From positions 40,275,158-40,339,157 of the forward strand of contig OZ020514.1 of NCBI GenBank assembly GCA_963971425.1: DNA of 64,000 nucleotides, in the 5' to 3' direction. The translations under genes were made by a program, and so were the position numbers. The DNA comes from Bryoerythrophyllum caledonicum (taxonomy: Eukaryota; Streptophyta; Bryopsida; Pottiales; Pottiaceae). Shown here piece after piece: positions 12,925 to 23,357 of the stretch; the stretch's first letter is position 1, and each line of letters starts with the position of its first letter. The notes beneath the pieces were generated by a model, which searched no databases, had not been told where the DNA came from, and was given only the letters and a program-made list of their open reading frames with translations.

Positions 12925-13250
12925 CTAGAGTGTTACCCGTGTCCTCTGGACACAACATTTTTTTGTGTTGAGTCCCCACCTCCCCGTCCCCTAGCCCTTT
13001 CCTTCCAATCCATCGTCCCACCTGTCCTTGTCCCATTGTCCCCCGTCCCCCGTCCCCCGTCCCCCGTCCCCGTCCCCGTCCCCATCCCTTTTTCCGTCCC
13101 CGCCTCGTCCTTTTATCCAAAACCCTAACTTTTAGCTTTTATTTAGTTTTTAGCTTTTAACTTTTAACTTTCGCATCACTTTTTCATCCAAGCTCGACGC
13201 GTTCATCCGTTCGATGCATTCTTCATCCTGTATTCTTTTATTGATATAGA
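12925..13250 (-). mobile_element. non-autonomous Helitron (left of a tandem pair)
   Basis: Read on the minus strand, the element starts with TCTATATCAATAAAAGAATA and ends with a hairpin (GTGTCC-AGA-GGACAC), ten bases, then CTAG. This is the Helitron form: 5' TC, and 3' hairpin followed by CTRR. On the plus strand it is preceded by A (12924), as expected for insertion between A and T. It is 326 bp, has no coding capacity, and is filled mainly with gtcccc-type repeats. Its 5' end at 13250 touches the 3' end of the next Helitron with no base between. Confidence 0.8.
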
Positions 13251-13700
13251 CTAGTGGGGTACCCGTGTCCTCCGGACACAACATTTTTTTGTGTTGAGTC
13301 CCCACTTCCCCGTCTCTTAGCCCTTTCCCTCCAATCCATCGTCCCCCCCGTCCTTGTCCCCTTATCCCCGTCCCCCGTGCCTTGTCCCCGTATCATTGTC
13401 CCCTTGTCCCCCATCCCTCGTCCCCGTCCCCCGTTCCCGTCCCCGTCCCCGTCCCCGTCCCCGTCCCCGTCCCCGTCCCCGTCCCCGACCTCGTTGCCGT
13501 CCCGTCCCGTTCTTTTATCCGAAACCCTAACTTTTAGCTTTTCATTTTATCCAAAATCCTAACTTTTAGCTTTTCATTTCATCCAAAATCCTAACTTTTA
13601 GCTTTTCATCCAAAAGCATTTTTCATCGACGCGTTCATCCACTTGACGGACCATTTTCATCCAACGGATTTCTCATCCTGTATTCTATTATATTAGTAGA
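13251..13700 (-). mobile_element. non-autonomous Helitron (right of a tandem pair)
   Basis: On the minus strand it starts TCTACTAATATAATAGAATA and ends GTGTCC-GGA-GGACAC, ten bases, CTAG. The plus-strand neighbours are A at 13250 (last base of the other Helitron) and T at 13701, so the pair as a whole sits in an AT target. It is 450 bp and shares ends and interior with the left copy. It also has a run of about ten ccccgt hexamers near 13430-13490 and a repeated block (cttttagcttttcatttcat) near 13530-13600. No Rep/helicase frame is present. Confidence 0.8.
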
Positions 13701-14839
13701 TATATCAATGCATTGTCTTTCTCTTAAAAAACTTTGCGTGCTTCCATAATTAAATAATTGACTAGTGAAAATGGTTTTAGGTTTTTAGATATTTTTCATC
13801 AATCCTAGCACATTGTATAATGTTCATGCAAAAAATGCAAAAAAAAGGTAAAAATTTCATGCTAGCAGCGACACTTTCGACAATCAACGGCACGTTGAGG
13901 CGAAAGACAACCACTTGCAGACGCACGCTATTGTGATTTGGCTTTGGCCCCTTGTTGGTCGTGCAATGCCCTAGCCGACAACTCAATTGGAGGGCCATAA
14001 AACCCTTCGCGTCTCCATTTTCTTTCACCGGGTTGGCCTGGAAAGGGTAGAGATGCTCTTAGCAACTGAATCTAGTCTATAGCTACACCTAAATTCATTT
14101 TGCTATCACTACTCTAACATCAAGTGCAAATAGGCCCTTAAAACATTTCATTGAAAAGTAGCAATGGTAGGGGTGCATTGCAACATCACTCCATTTGCAA
14201 CATGTTGGACATCATATACATTGAACAAGACGTTCCAAACAATGTGTTGAAGCACTTGTTTGGTGAAAATGATACATTAGTCGTGAGAAGAGACATGGAG
14301 AAAAGAGGACAACAAGCCATCTATATACAGTGTGTGGCAAAATGGAGTCAAGTTTGTGGAAACAAATTTTTGGCTGTCAATTGTTGACTATTCATTGAAT
14401 GAAATTGCAATTTTAAAAATAGAAGAGATACAACATGGAATTTATGAGCTGTCATAGAGTTTATGTTGACACCATAGATTATAATAAGAATAAATTGTCC
14501 AAGTACAAACACATGTCTTGACTCAGTTTTGCATGCCACTCCATAATAAATACAGAGAGGTTAAAAAAAATGCATTGAGGACTTATGAGTCCAAATTGAC
14601 AACGACATGTTGAACTACAATGTTGCAATAATGAATTTGAGTTATATGCACATTGTAAGTAGACTTTGATTACTCAACATGGTGTACTTAGAGGAGTTTT
14701 CTACAAGTGTTTGAACAGACCTTGATAACTCCATTTTGATGAAGTTGCAAGCTGGTAGGTCTACAAGGGATGCAGCAAGTAAGTTGTAGTGTCTCAGAGT
14801 CATGTTGCAATACTTAGAAGGAAGAGATTATCTGATATT
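13701..14839. other. no recognisable gene
   Basis: A 78-codon plus-strand frame at 14151-14387 matches nothing I know. A tacagtgtgtggcaaaa sequence at about 14325 looks like the end of a Tc1/mariner element. It could be the left end of the Tc1 relic to the right, but I found no matching inverted copy. Confidence 0.35.
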
Positions 14840-15709
14840 TTTACTAGTAGTGACGGCAGACCACAAGCGCAAATGCGCAGAAGAGAGCATGCATTAGAGT
14901 TGTCACATCATGAAGGTTTGACGTTGCAACACAGGCTACCCAACATATATGTGAGGAATGCCAAGTTACTGTAAGTGTTGATTTAGTGAGAAGGATCTTA
15001 TGTAGAGCAGGGCTGAGATCAAAAGTGAAGTAGAAAAATCGGAAATTGAACCTAAGAGACATCAAGGATCATCTTTATTTGCTAGGCGTTATGAACATTG
15101 GACCATTCAAGATTGGCAGTACGTCATCTTCTCTGATGAGACAAAGGTAAATCGATTTTGCTCGGATGGTCGTTGTTGGTGTTGGATTTGTAATGAATTG
15201 TCTCATGATTTAAAACAAGTTAAACAAATTGTAAAGTTTGGCGGTGGTTGGGTCATGTTGTCGGGTTGCATGTCAATCCAGGGCCTAGGCATGTTTTGTA
15301 GAGTTGAAGGAAGAATGGATCAACATCATTACAAAGAAATCTTGTAGAGAGGTTTAATGTACACTGTGATGGCATTGATCTTGATCCTTTGAATTTGATT
15401 TTTCAGCATGACAATGAGCCCAAACATACAGCAAATAGTGTTCGCCAATGGTTAAGATCACAAAAGTTTGATGTTCTTAAGTGGCCTGCACAATCTCTTG
15501 GCCTAAATCAAATTGAGCATATTTGGGCATGGCTAAAATGTCATCTTAACCAATTTGAAAGTGCTCCAATAGGAATTTTAGAGGTGTCGAAACGTATTGA
15601 GGAGTGTTGGGCTTCTATAAAACCAGAGGAGTGCAAGAGGTTGTACGAAAGCATGCTACGACAAATCCAAGTTATTTTAGTTGCCAAAGGCAAGTGGCCA
15701 AAATATTGA
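14840..15709 (+). pseudogene. Tc1-like transposase relic (DD34E)
   Basis: Pieces in two or more plus frames follow Tc1 transposase order. At 14.95-15.03 kb is a worn second helix-turn-helix, VSVDLVRRILCRAGLRSKVK. At about 15.1 kb comes WTIQDWQYVIFSDETKV, holding the first catalytic Asp. At 15.24 kb is FGGGWVMLSGC. The open stretch 15389-15709 reads FQHDNEPKHTA (second Asp) and then LGLNQIEHIW (catalytic Glu). Thirty-four residues lie between the second Asp and the Glu, the DD34E spacing of Tc1. The usual SPDLNPIE is altered to SLGLNQIE. The N-terminal half is badly worn, and its inverted repeats could not be fixed. Confidence 0.75.
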
Positions 15710-16385
15710 GTTGTTTTTTTTATTGAAGTTGCAAAATTGAGTCAAAAGACACAATTTCTTTTTATTGGAATTTTCTTGTAAACACTCATGTAAGGACTTT
15801 CTTTTGCATTAAATTGTAGCTCAATGAAACTACTACCTTGTACAGTATATGATTTGTGCATATCTATTGTCAAATTTCTTGCATTGGTAATTGAATTTGA
15901 AATTATTTGACTGAGTTTTGTCAGACATTTTATATTGTTGGGACCCTCTAGGAACTATACCAAGCTATAAGTATAAAACAAGAAATAAATCATGGCTATT
16001 CCTTCAAAAGAAGCCAATTTCATGTTTTCAATATTTGCTACAATGTTGTCGTCTATTGTTGTCAAAAACATATAAAACAACATACTTTGAACATTGTGAT
16101 TTATATGTTCCAAGCTTAGCAAAGAATTTGCTTTCTATAACTAAAATCACAAGCATTTGGAACACAATTGTCACTTTCACTCACGATCATTAAATCTTCA
16201 AACCGATATCCATACCTCACCTATATTTCACCAACAAGTGACTTTCAAAATTGGAATAAGTTTTATTTGCCCTTGGCATTGGTATCAAGATATTCTATTA
16301 AAACTTTGTCCAAATCAAACCTTGAAACATTGCAAAGGTATTATAGCATGGATCACCTTAGATGTTTTACTTTCAATTTTATGTA
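15710..16385. other. AT-rich, no recognisable gene
   Basis: Short frames without motifs lie between the two Tc1 elements. The TA at 16384-16385 is the likely left target duplication of the next element. Confidence 0.45.
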
Positions 16386-16392
16386 CAATAGG

Positions 16393-16966
16393 GTGACATT
16401 CAAATTGGCCGTTTAGTAGTTCCAAGGATAGTGTCCTACACTGCTGCCAACTTTGACACCCTCCGCAAAGCTGAGAAATTGTTATTTTACCATGAAAATT
16501 TGGAGACAGCATCATCTTTATGTTGAAAACATGCATACCAAATTTCAAGTCCAGGAGACTTATACAAAAAAACTTATGCAAGATCTACCAACATGGGATA
16601 GCTGTGAGAAAAGTGTCACAGCTGCCAACTTTGACACCCTCCCAAGAATTGAGGAAATTTTTTTGCCCATGAAATTTTTGGAGCAAAAACATTATTATGT
16701 TGTTTGCATGTGTGGAAAATTTCAAGTCCAAAAGACCCATACAAAAAATAATATTCCAAATCTACCAACATGTGTAGTTTTGAGAAACAAAGGGGAAAAC
16801 CATTTTACTACTTCCAACTTTGACGCCCTCCTTAGGATTGAGTTTTTGTTGATACATAGTGAAATTTTTGGCACAAGATCATCTCTACGCTGGTAACATG
16901 TGGGATAAATTTCAAAGCCAAAAGACATACATAAAAAAAGTTATTCTATATCTATCAACATGTGTA
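16393..16966 (+). repeat. left inverted arm with three internal direct repeats
   Basis: This matches the complement of 18588-19153. Within it, near-identical blocks reading about GCCAACTTTGACACCCTCC start near 16446, 16624 and 16813, spaced 178 and 189 bp. Such repeats in Tc1 IR/DR elements are transposase-binding sites. The long open frame across the arm (16453-16896) is present only because the arm lacks stops in that phase. Confidence 0.85.
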
Positions 16967-17587
16967 ACTATGATAAACAATTTGAAGGTCATATTGAAAA
17001 TGTCAAAATATCTTTGACACCTCATGCTTTTTCATTGAACTCAATCATGTGAGTAAGCCACCAAACATAAATGCTTCTCAAAAATATCAATAACATCTAA
17101 ATGAAGAAGTGAAGAGGTGTTCCATGCAGAAGAATCCACTTGGCCATAAAGTGTGCATTAGACACATGACAAATTTTTTCTTCTAAATATCTATTGAACA
17201 CTATGTAAAGGGAATGGTGTGTGTGATTTGTGATAGACTGAATGTTGGAACAATCCTCAAAACAGAGAGTGTTGTATTGTGGGATGCATGAGTGTTGATT
17301 CACATTGGGCATACATGATGAGTGATTAAGAGCAAAACGATTTTTCATGTATGCACATGGGCTTGTGTTTTGGCGACCCTTCTCTCTCCTCTCTGCTCCA
17401 GCGCCTTGGCTCCCTTCTCTCCCCCTTGCTCTGCTCCAGCCCTATTCTCCTTCCTCTGCCAATTGTCACGTGTCAATCCTGAAACCCCCTTTGCTCTGCT
17501 CTAGCCCCTTGGCCCCCTTCTCTCCCCCTTGCTCTGCTCTAACCCCTACTCTATTGCTGTAGCTAGCATCATGCACTCTATAAGTTT

Positions 17588-18714
17588 ATGATGGCAATTT
17601 CAGATGAAATTCGTGCTCGCATCATAAGTTTGAGTGAGGGAGGATTTACAGGAGTTCAAATTGCAGCTACTATTGGAGTTCCTATTAGAACAGTTACAAG
17701 GTTAGTAAAAACATTTAGAGAAGATGGAACCTACAAGCGCAAACCTTGCGGTGGAAGTCACGCTAAAAAGCTTAGTGATAGAGATGTTCGTAGTATTGTG
17801 CATTACTCAAAAATTCATCGTTGCTCTTCACTCTCAGAGATTAACAATGCATGTCCTACTCAAGTGTGTAGACGTACTATTCAAAGGGTCTTACATAAAA
17901 TTGGCATTTTTAGTCGAATTGTAGTCAAAAACCTTTTTTGACACCTCGTCACATGTTTCAACGATTAGCTTTTGCTCAGAAGTACCGTGGATGGAGTGCA
18001 AAAGAGTGGGAGCGTGTTGTTTGGACAGATGAATCTACTTTTGAAATTGGAAAAAATTCTCGGCAAATTCATGTTTGGAGAAGTGCATACGAGCGTTATT
18101 CATCAAGTTGTCTAGCTCCTACTTTTAAAACTGGAAGGACTTCTTTAATGATTTGGGGCGCATTTGCCGGAGGACAAAAGTCAGAACTTGTCTTTATGTC
18201 TAAAGGTCAACGTTCTGCTAAGGATTTTATAGAAGTGGTTTACGATGCCAAATTGGTTCATTTCATGAGTCAAATTCCACAAGGAGTGCTTATGGAAGAT
18301 GGGGCACCCGTCCATAGGAGCAAAATATGTGAAGAATGGAGACAAAGCCACCTTCTCAAAGAGCTCAACTGGCCTGCAAACTCTCCCGATCTCAATCCAA
18401 TCGAGAACGTTTGGAGGATGTTAAAAGATGCTGTGCAACATGGCAAACAATGCCCTAGAAGCTTAGATGTGTTGAAGGTAGTTCTTGAAAGAGAGTGGAA
18501 GTTAGTCAATAGTACAAAGCTCCTTCAACTATGTCATTCTATGCCCTCTAGGTTACTAGCAGTGATTGACGTAATGGAGGACATACATGTTGGTAGATAT
18601 GGAATAACTTTTTGTGTACATCTTTTGGCTTTGAAATTTATCTCACATGTTACCAGCATAGAGATGATCTTGTGCCAAAAATTTCACTATGTATCAACAA
18701 AAACTCAATCCTAA
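17588..18714 (+). pseudogene. Tc1-like DD34E transposase, one frameshift from intact
   Basis: The first frame (17588-17941, 117 codons) is the DNA-binding part. It has two helix-turn-helix regions (about residues 5-50 and 60-110) with GFTGVQIAATIGVPIRTVTR and CRRTIQRVLHKIGI. The second frame (from 17938) is the catalytic domain: WTDESTF (D31 of this frame), MEDGAPVHRS (D121) and PDLNPIENVW (E156). That leaves 34 residues between the second Asp and the Glu, so DD34E. The two frames are offset by one base. The family reads KKPFL here; the run of five A at 17927-17931 is one A too short, which would explain the shift. The last ~40 codons run into the right inverted arm. The enzyme cuts and joins DNA at TA sites. 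A sequencing error in the A run is possible. Confidence 0.85.
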
Positions 18715-19153
18715 GGAGGGCGTCAAAGTTGGAAGTAGTAAAATGGTTTTCTCCTTTGTTTCTCAAAACTACACATGTTGGTAGATTTGGAATATTATTT
18801 TTTGTATGGGTCTTTTGGACTTGAAATTTTCCACACATGCAAACAACATAATGATGTTTTTGCTCCAAAAATTTCATGGGCAAAAAAATTTCCTCAATTT
18901 TTGGGAGGGTGTCAAAGTTGGCAGCTGTGACACTTTTCTCACAACTATCCCATGTTGGTAGATCTTGCATAAGTTTTTTTGTATAAGTCTCCTGGACTTG
19001 AAATTTGGTATGCATGTTTTCAACATAAAGATGATGTTGTCCCCAAATTTTCATGGTAAAATAACAATTTCTCAGCTTTGGGGAGGGTGTCAAAGTTGGC
19101 AGCGGTATAGGACACTATCCCTGGAACTACTAAACGGCCAATTTGAATGTCAC
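18588..19153 (-). repeat. right inverted arm with three internal direct repeats
   Basis: Inverted copy of 16393-16966. The direct-repeat blocks lie near 18718, 18907 and 19086, with the same spacing as on the left. It overlaps the 3' end of the transposase frame. Confidence 0.85.
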
Positions 19154-19160
19154 ACCAAAG

Positions 19161-20228
19161 TAGAGATGATTTACATTTGGCTCAAACAAAACATTTAAAA
19201 TAAACACTAGAGGTATTTGATAAAAAAAATATATCAAACATTTATCATTCAAGTGTCAATTTAGCTCCAAGCTTTTAAATATTACTACTTTTTGTCCAAT
19301 CAATGAAGAATAAAAAAAAATATATGAACGCATACCACAATTTTACTTTGTTTTTAAGACTAGATATGATGAAAAAATTATAGAAATAATCAAGACATAA
19401 ATACATGGAAAAGAAAGAGAAAATATGACTCAAAAACTTTAAACCGAAGAAAGGGACTTCATGTAATCATTTGAGAAAATCAACCCAAAAAGTTGCATGC
19501 AATAAAAATAAGGCAATTCCTTCTACAAGTCTTAAAAAAATTGACAATTACAATGCTAGAAATGGGAGTTTGTCCAAAGACTTGTCTTTTTGACAATTCA
19601 CATATTAGAATTGGTACTTTGTACAAACACTTGATTTTTCAAAATAGAGAAAAATAACCATATATATACAAAGTGATATAAGTCTTCACATGTAATAGGC
19701 TTCATCTACTAGTCTTAGGAACAATAATTTTTCAAACCCAATAATTACATGTGCTTCTCTTAAATTTGGGCATTAGGACTCATCATAAATGTGATACCAG
19801 TCTCCTCAACATAGTGCATTGTACCGAAAATAGAGAAAATAACAATCTACCCAAAATATAACAGATACAAGAAGTAGATTAGCTAATCTTATAAATCTCC
19901 AAAAAGAACTGTAGACCACACACCTATTCATTTGAATGCTGAGTGCAGCACTATGTCATTCTTCATGGTTGCAATATTTCTACCTTGGAGGGCAGGGATC
20001 TGGTGAACCCACCTAATCACATGGTCATGAAATCGTCAATTTTACCTCAACTGTTTCTGTCCAAATTACTGCAAATACAGAGTACCAAAATAAAATTGCA
20101 GAATCACTGCCATTGAAGCTGGTGCGGTAAAGTCCAGCTATAAGTACACCAACACAGAAGCTGGTCACACAATTACATGACCTGAAGGGTCCACCTAAAC
20201 ACTTGCTTAGCTTTCCAATCAATGTAAT
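19161..20228. other. AT-rich flank and 3' region of the SAC3A-type gene
   Basis: No coding sequence was recognised. The right few hundred bases should hold the 3' untranslated region of the minus-strand gene that ends at 20229. I did not find a convincing polyadenylation signal. Confidence 0.4.
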
Positions 20229-23200
20229 CTAGGGTCGAGAAAAGAAGTCATTTAAAGCAAGATTTGCATCCCCATGAGGAACCACATCTTCAGGCTCTGG
20301 CACGAACAGGCTTGTTGTGCTCAACTTTGTTTCCACGACTAACTCGTTCAAGCTGCTATCGAACTGAAATCTGGCACCGTGGGCCCTCAACCACTCCTCA
20401 CAATCTTCCACTCCTTCACTTTCTCCTGGACTTAGATCAGCAGTGAACCCTAGAGCCCGTGCCACAGAAGCAACAGGAACGGTTGGGCGGTAAGACCGTG
20501 TCATACATTTCACGGCTTCAAACCTCATTTTCTCAATGTAAATGTCCATCAAGCAAGGGCTCAGAACCGGAGCTGTTCTATACAAGCGAAAGAAGGCCGT
20601 GTAGTTGCCTACCGCCACTGCGTTCCGAACTGCTAGGGCGTGTTTCACTACATCATCTCTCCTTCCATCGGGAATTAATCTGGCCATAGCAGACAACAAA
20701 TCTCTGCTATTGCCGCGATTAAAAAGAATATACAACAAGCTGTAAGCAGCGAATTCGTTGCTGCAACCCTTGATGCCTTCCCCATACAGGCATTTCAGCT
20801 GTGTTTGGCACTGGTTGTATTCTGGTAAATCGCCAGCCTCTAAAGCCACCCGAGCATGTGACTCATACACTTCCACTGTAAACTCATCTCGGATCCGTTG
20901 AATAGTAAGATCCTGTCGTATAGACTTAAGCTGCTCACATTTAAACAGATAACTCTTGGTCGTATTCTTCACCATCTCTAACGCTCTCCTCAACACATCC
21001 TCCGGTCTAACTGTCTGGGGATCCGGTGCAGAAGTCAACCGCAAATATCGTTTCTCCACCTCTTGACACATTCCACGTATAGTCAAGGAATCCCAATCCA
21101 AATCCTCAACGGCCCGGCCGTGTTGCCTCTCCGCTGAATTCAATGCTAACTGCAACGCCGTTGCTCTTCGAGCAGTTGCACCGCCAACAGTAAGCCGCAT
21201 TCCTCGCCCTAACCCCTTACCTCCTCTTCCAATATCTTTACCGCGATCAAAACGTTTGAACCGGTTCTGCCGCCTTACGATCTCTTCCGAAGTATCACCC
21301 GTTGACTGAGATCCCAAATGCTCTCCATGGCCGTGCTCCTCGTCACTCTCACTTGAGGCACTCTCACCACGTTTGATCGTTGAACCTTTCCGCAACCTTT
21401 TCAAGCCTTTGTTCTTTGAGTCATTACCTGTCATGGTGGTCATAATAGTATTTGTCTTGCTCCCTATGTCCTGCCACTTTTCCCGTTTACTGTAGGAATG
21501 CATGCTATCTTTGACTTTAAGTGAATCGTGACCACCTACTCGGACAGTGCCAGAAAAACGAAGAGACCGTCTGGCATCAAAATCCGACTCCTCTGTAGCT
21601 GGAGACTCCCAGCGAGTTTTCAACCGCGTGGTTGGATTCCATTCCAGTTTAGCCGAGGTAGACCGCTGCTGTAACACCTCTGATCTCGAAGGTAAAGATG
21701 AGGTAGATGGTATAGCAAAAAGTGGCTCCGTATCCCAATCTCTTGTGAACAACGTCCCATCCAAGGAAGAAGTCGTGATCATCTCCTTCATGACGTTCTG
21801 GCAAACTGCTTTTTGTGACTCATCCTCGCATCGCGATAAAGCTCTCTCCACATAAGCACGTAGTGATGAGGGGAACATTCCAGGCTGTAGTGTCGCATCC
21901 GCGACAGTATCTGCGGAAACACTGGAAGGAGACGAGTTCTTGGCAGGAGCACTTGCATAAGATGGATGTGTAATGTTATTACCCACAGCCGAACCACCGA
22001 CATTTCCTGTTATCCTTGGATTTGTAACAATGTGCAGCTTTATTTCTTTGCTCTGCTGCTGGTGGGTATTGTGAATGGCGTGGCTAATCTGGAAATCTAG
22101 CGGTTCTTGCTGAAGTTGCGCAGCAGGAGTAGTCCTATACATCGTCAAGGGTGGTGAAAATCTCTGACTACAATGACCACTATGGAATGCCTCATTGGGG
22201 ACTCCGTTCCATACTGCGCCTGCACTCTGAGCTTGATAGGTCAAAGAAACCTGAGAGCCTTGCACATCACCATGTGACACCATACCGGCTTGCCAAGAAG
22301 GCCGAGGTACTGCAGTGCCAGGAGGTGGCGGCTGCTGCGGACTTGAAGCAACAATACTCACAGCTGTTGGAGCTGCCACCTGAGCTGCAAGTCCGCCAGA
22401 AGCTGCTTGGGGAGCAACATTGCTCTGGATGTCAGCTTGTGAAGCGGCTTGCAAATTGGAGTAATAATCAGCCCACTGTTGCGTGTAATCTTGTGCATAC
22501 TCAATATTATCTGGCGTCCCAGAATTAATATCATTAAACGCGGCGGTCGCATTCGAGCGCGGTGTCAGATAGCCTGTGTAACTAAAATTCCCCTGATTGA
22601 GATGGTTCCATGAACTTTGGGCCTCTTCACCATCACCTGCATGCCCATAGTCAGCAGACCAATTGGGATCATAGTCCCCACTGCTGCCATGAGGCACTGT
22701 ATCTATGTGGGTACCTAGGTGTGAATATCTTGCAGGTGGCGCCTGTAGGTCAGCGGCACTGCTGTAAATTGTTGCATTATGAAGATATACCTCTGTCCCA
22801 TGCTTCTGGAAACCTTGATCAATGTTTGCCTGATAATACATGCTGCCGTCGGCAATCTGGTCAGACATGTAAGTATTCCCTGCATATCCTTGAGCATACG
22901 ATTGTAACCCATTTGCTGCCACAGGATGGGCATGAACCCCAGGTACAAGATGAACATAACTATTTCTAGGTTCCAATTCCACTACTCCATAACTTGCATA
23001 CTCTTGCCCCTGATGCTGCTGAGCGTAACAATTGTACCCAGAGTACGCGTCAGTGCCACTGTTCGCCACCGGATAATCACTTACTGCCCACGCTGGTGTA
23101 TTCGCCAAACTAGGTGGTACGGGTGCCTGCGGCGGTGGCATAGTAGGTAGAGGAGCTGTCACTCCCTCTTGAACACCCTGCCTCATTTCCTCCGCCTGCT

Positions 23201-23348
23201 GAGGCAGACAGTACCCATGCCACTGTTGCTCATGCGGCTGCGACACTGTATTGTAGTGGGGGCCACTCCAAGAATCCCCAGGAGCAGAATATGCGGCAGG
23301 GTCTCGCGAGATTGGAACGCCATACAATTTTTTCCTGTCGTCAGACAT
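20229..23348 (-). CDS. SAC3/GANP-domain protein, SAC3A/THP3 (LENG8) type
   Basis: An uninterrupted 1039-codon frame starting at ATG 23348 (MSDDRKKLYGVPIS) and ending NDFFSRP. Residues 1 to about 480 are rich in Q, P, Y, S and A and low in complexity. About 480-740 is a charged linker with RRQNRFKRFDRG. About 745-1000 is the SAC3/GANP domain, with LTIRGMCQEVEKRYLRLTSA, QLKSIRQDLTIQRIRDEFTV, EYNQCQTQLKCLYGEG and SYRPTVPVA. It closes with the plant-type tail VVPHGDANLALNDFF. Length and domain order fit plant SAC3A (about 1000 residues). In the family, SAC3 proteins are PCI-type scaffolds in mRNA processing and nuclear export (TREX-2 and Thp3-Csn12 like complexes). It is intact and is the only clear host gene here. 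The coding part has no intron, which is unusual if relatives elsewhere in plants are multi-exon as I recall. Confidence 0.93.
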   Translation of the reverse strand: MSDDRKKLYGVPISRDPAAYSAPGDSWSGPHYNTVSQPHEQQWHGYCLPQQAEEMRQGVQEGVTAPLPTMPPPQAPVPPSLANTPAWAVSDYPVANSGTDAYSGYNCYAQQHQGQEYASYGVVELEPRNSYVHLVPGVHAHPVAANGLQSYAQGYAGNTYMSDQIADGSMYYQANIDQGFQKHGTEVYLHNATIYSSAADLQAPPARYSHLGTHIDTVPHGSSGDYDPNWSADYGHAGDGEEAQSSWNHLNQGNFSYTGYLTPRSNATAAFNDINSGTPDNIEYAQDYTQQWADYYSNLQAASQADIQSNVAPQAASGGLAAQVAAPTAVSIVASSPQQPPPPGTAVPRPSWQAGMVSHGDVQGSQVSLTYQAQSAGAVWNGVPNEAFHSGHCSQRFSPPLTMYRTTPAAQLQQEPLDFQISHAIHNTHQQQSKEIKLHIVTNPRITGNVGGSAVGNNITHPSYASAPAKNSSPSSVSADTVADATLQPGMFPSSLRAYVERALSRCEDESQKAVCQNVMKEMITTSSLDGTLFTRDWDTEPLFAIPSTSSLPSRSEVLQQRSTSAKLEWNPTTRLKTRWESPATEESDFDARRSLRFSGTVRVGGHDSLKVKDSMHSYSKREKWQDIGSKTNTIMTTMTGNDSKNKGLKRLRKGSTIKRGESASSESDEEHGHGEHLGSQSTGDTSEEIVRRQNRFKRFDRGKDIGRGGKGLGRGMRLTVGGATARRATALQLALNSAERQHGRAVEDLDWDSLTIRGMCQEVEKRYLRLTSAPDPQTVRPEDVLRRALEMVKNTTKSYLFKCEQLKSIRQDLTIQRIRDEFTVEVYESHARVALEAGDLPEYNQCQTQLKCLYGEGIKGCSNEFAAYSLLYILFNRGNSRDLLSAMARLIPDGRRDDVVKHALAVRNAVAVGNYTAFFRLYRTAPVLSPCLMDIYIEKMRFEAVKCMTRSYRPTVPVASVARALGFTADLSPGESEGVEDCEEWLRAHGARFQFDSSLNELVVETKLSTTSLFVPEPEDVVPHGDANLALNDFFSRP

Positions 23349-23357
23349 CTCTTACTC

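Larger units (their letters stand above)
16386..19160 (+). mobile_element. young Tc1/mariner-type element with long inverted repeats
   Basis: About 2775 bp. Two inverted arms of about 575 bp flank a Tc1-like transposase. The outermost bases lie next to TA on both sides (16384-16385 and 19161-19162), as expected for this superfamily. Clear arm homology starts a few bases further in, at GTGACATTC (16393) and its complement ending at 19153, so the extreme ends are less certain. When the two arms are translated as 147-codon frames, which are not real genes, they differ at only five positions. This shows that the insertion is recent. Each arm carries three spaced direct repeats, as in IR/DR-type Tc1 elements. 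Confidence 0.85.

Noticed and set aside
13254-13562. 102-codon Pro/Ser-rich open frame
   Set aside because: It translates the gtcccc repeats of the right Helitron; the sequence is all PSPSPS-type repeat.
16453-16896. 147-codon open frame with an almost identical partner at 18650-19093 on the other strand, as if a duplicated gene
   Set aside because: They are the two inverted arms of the Tc1 element. The frames follow from absence of stops in the arms and have no protein features.
17322-17562. Pro/Ala/Ser-rich frames just upstream of the Tc1 transposase
   Set aside because: They come from imperfect repeats (ctctgctcc, ccccttggc) in the element's leader and overlap in two phases; no support as a gene.
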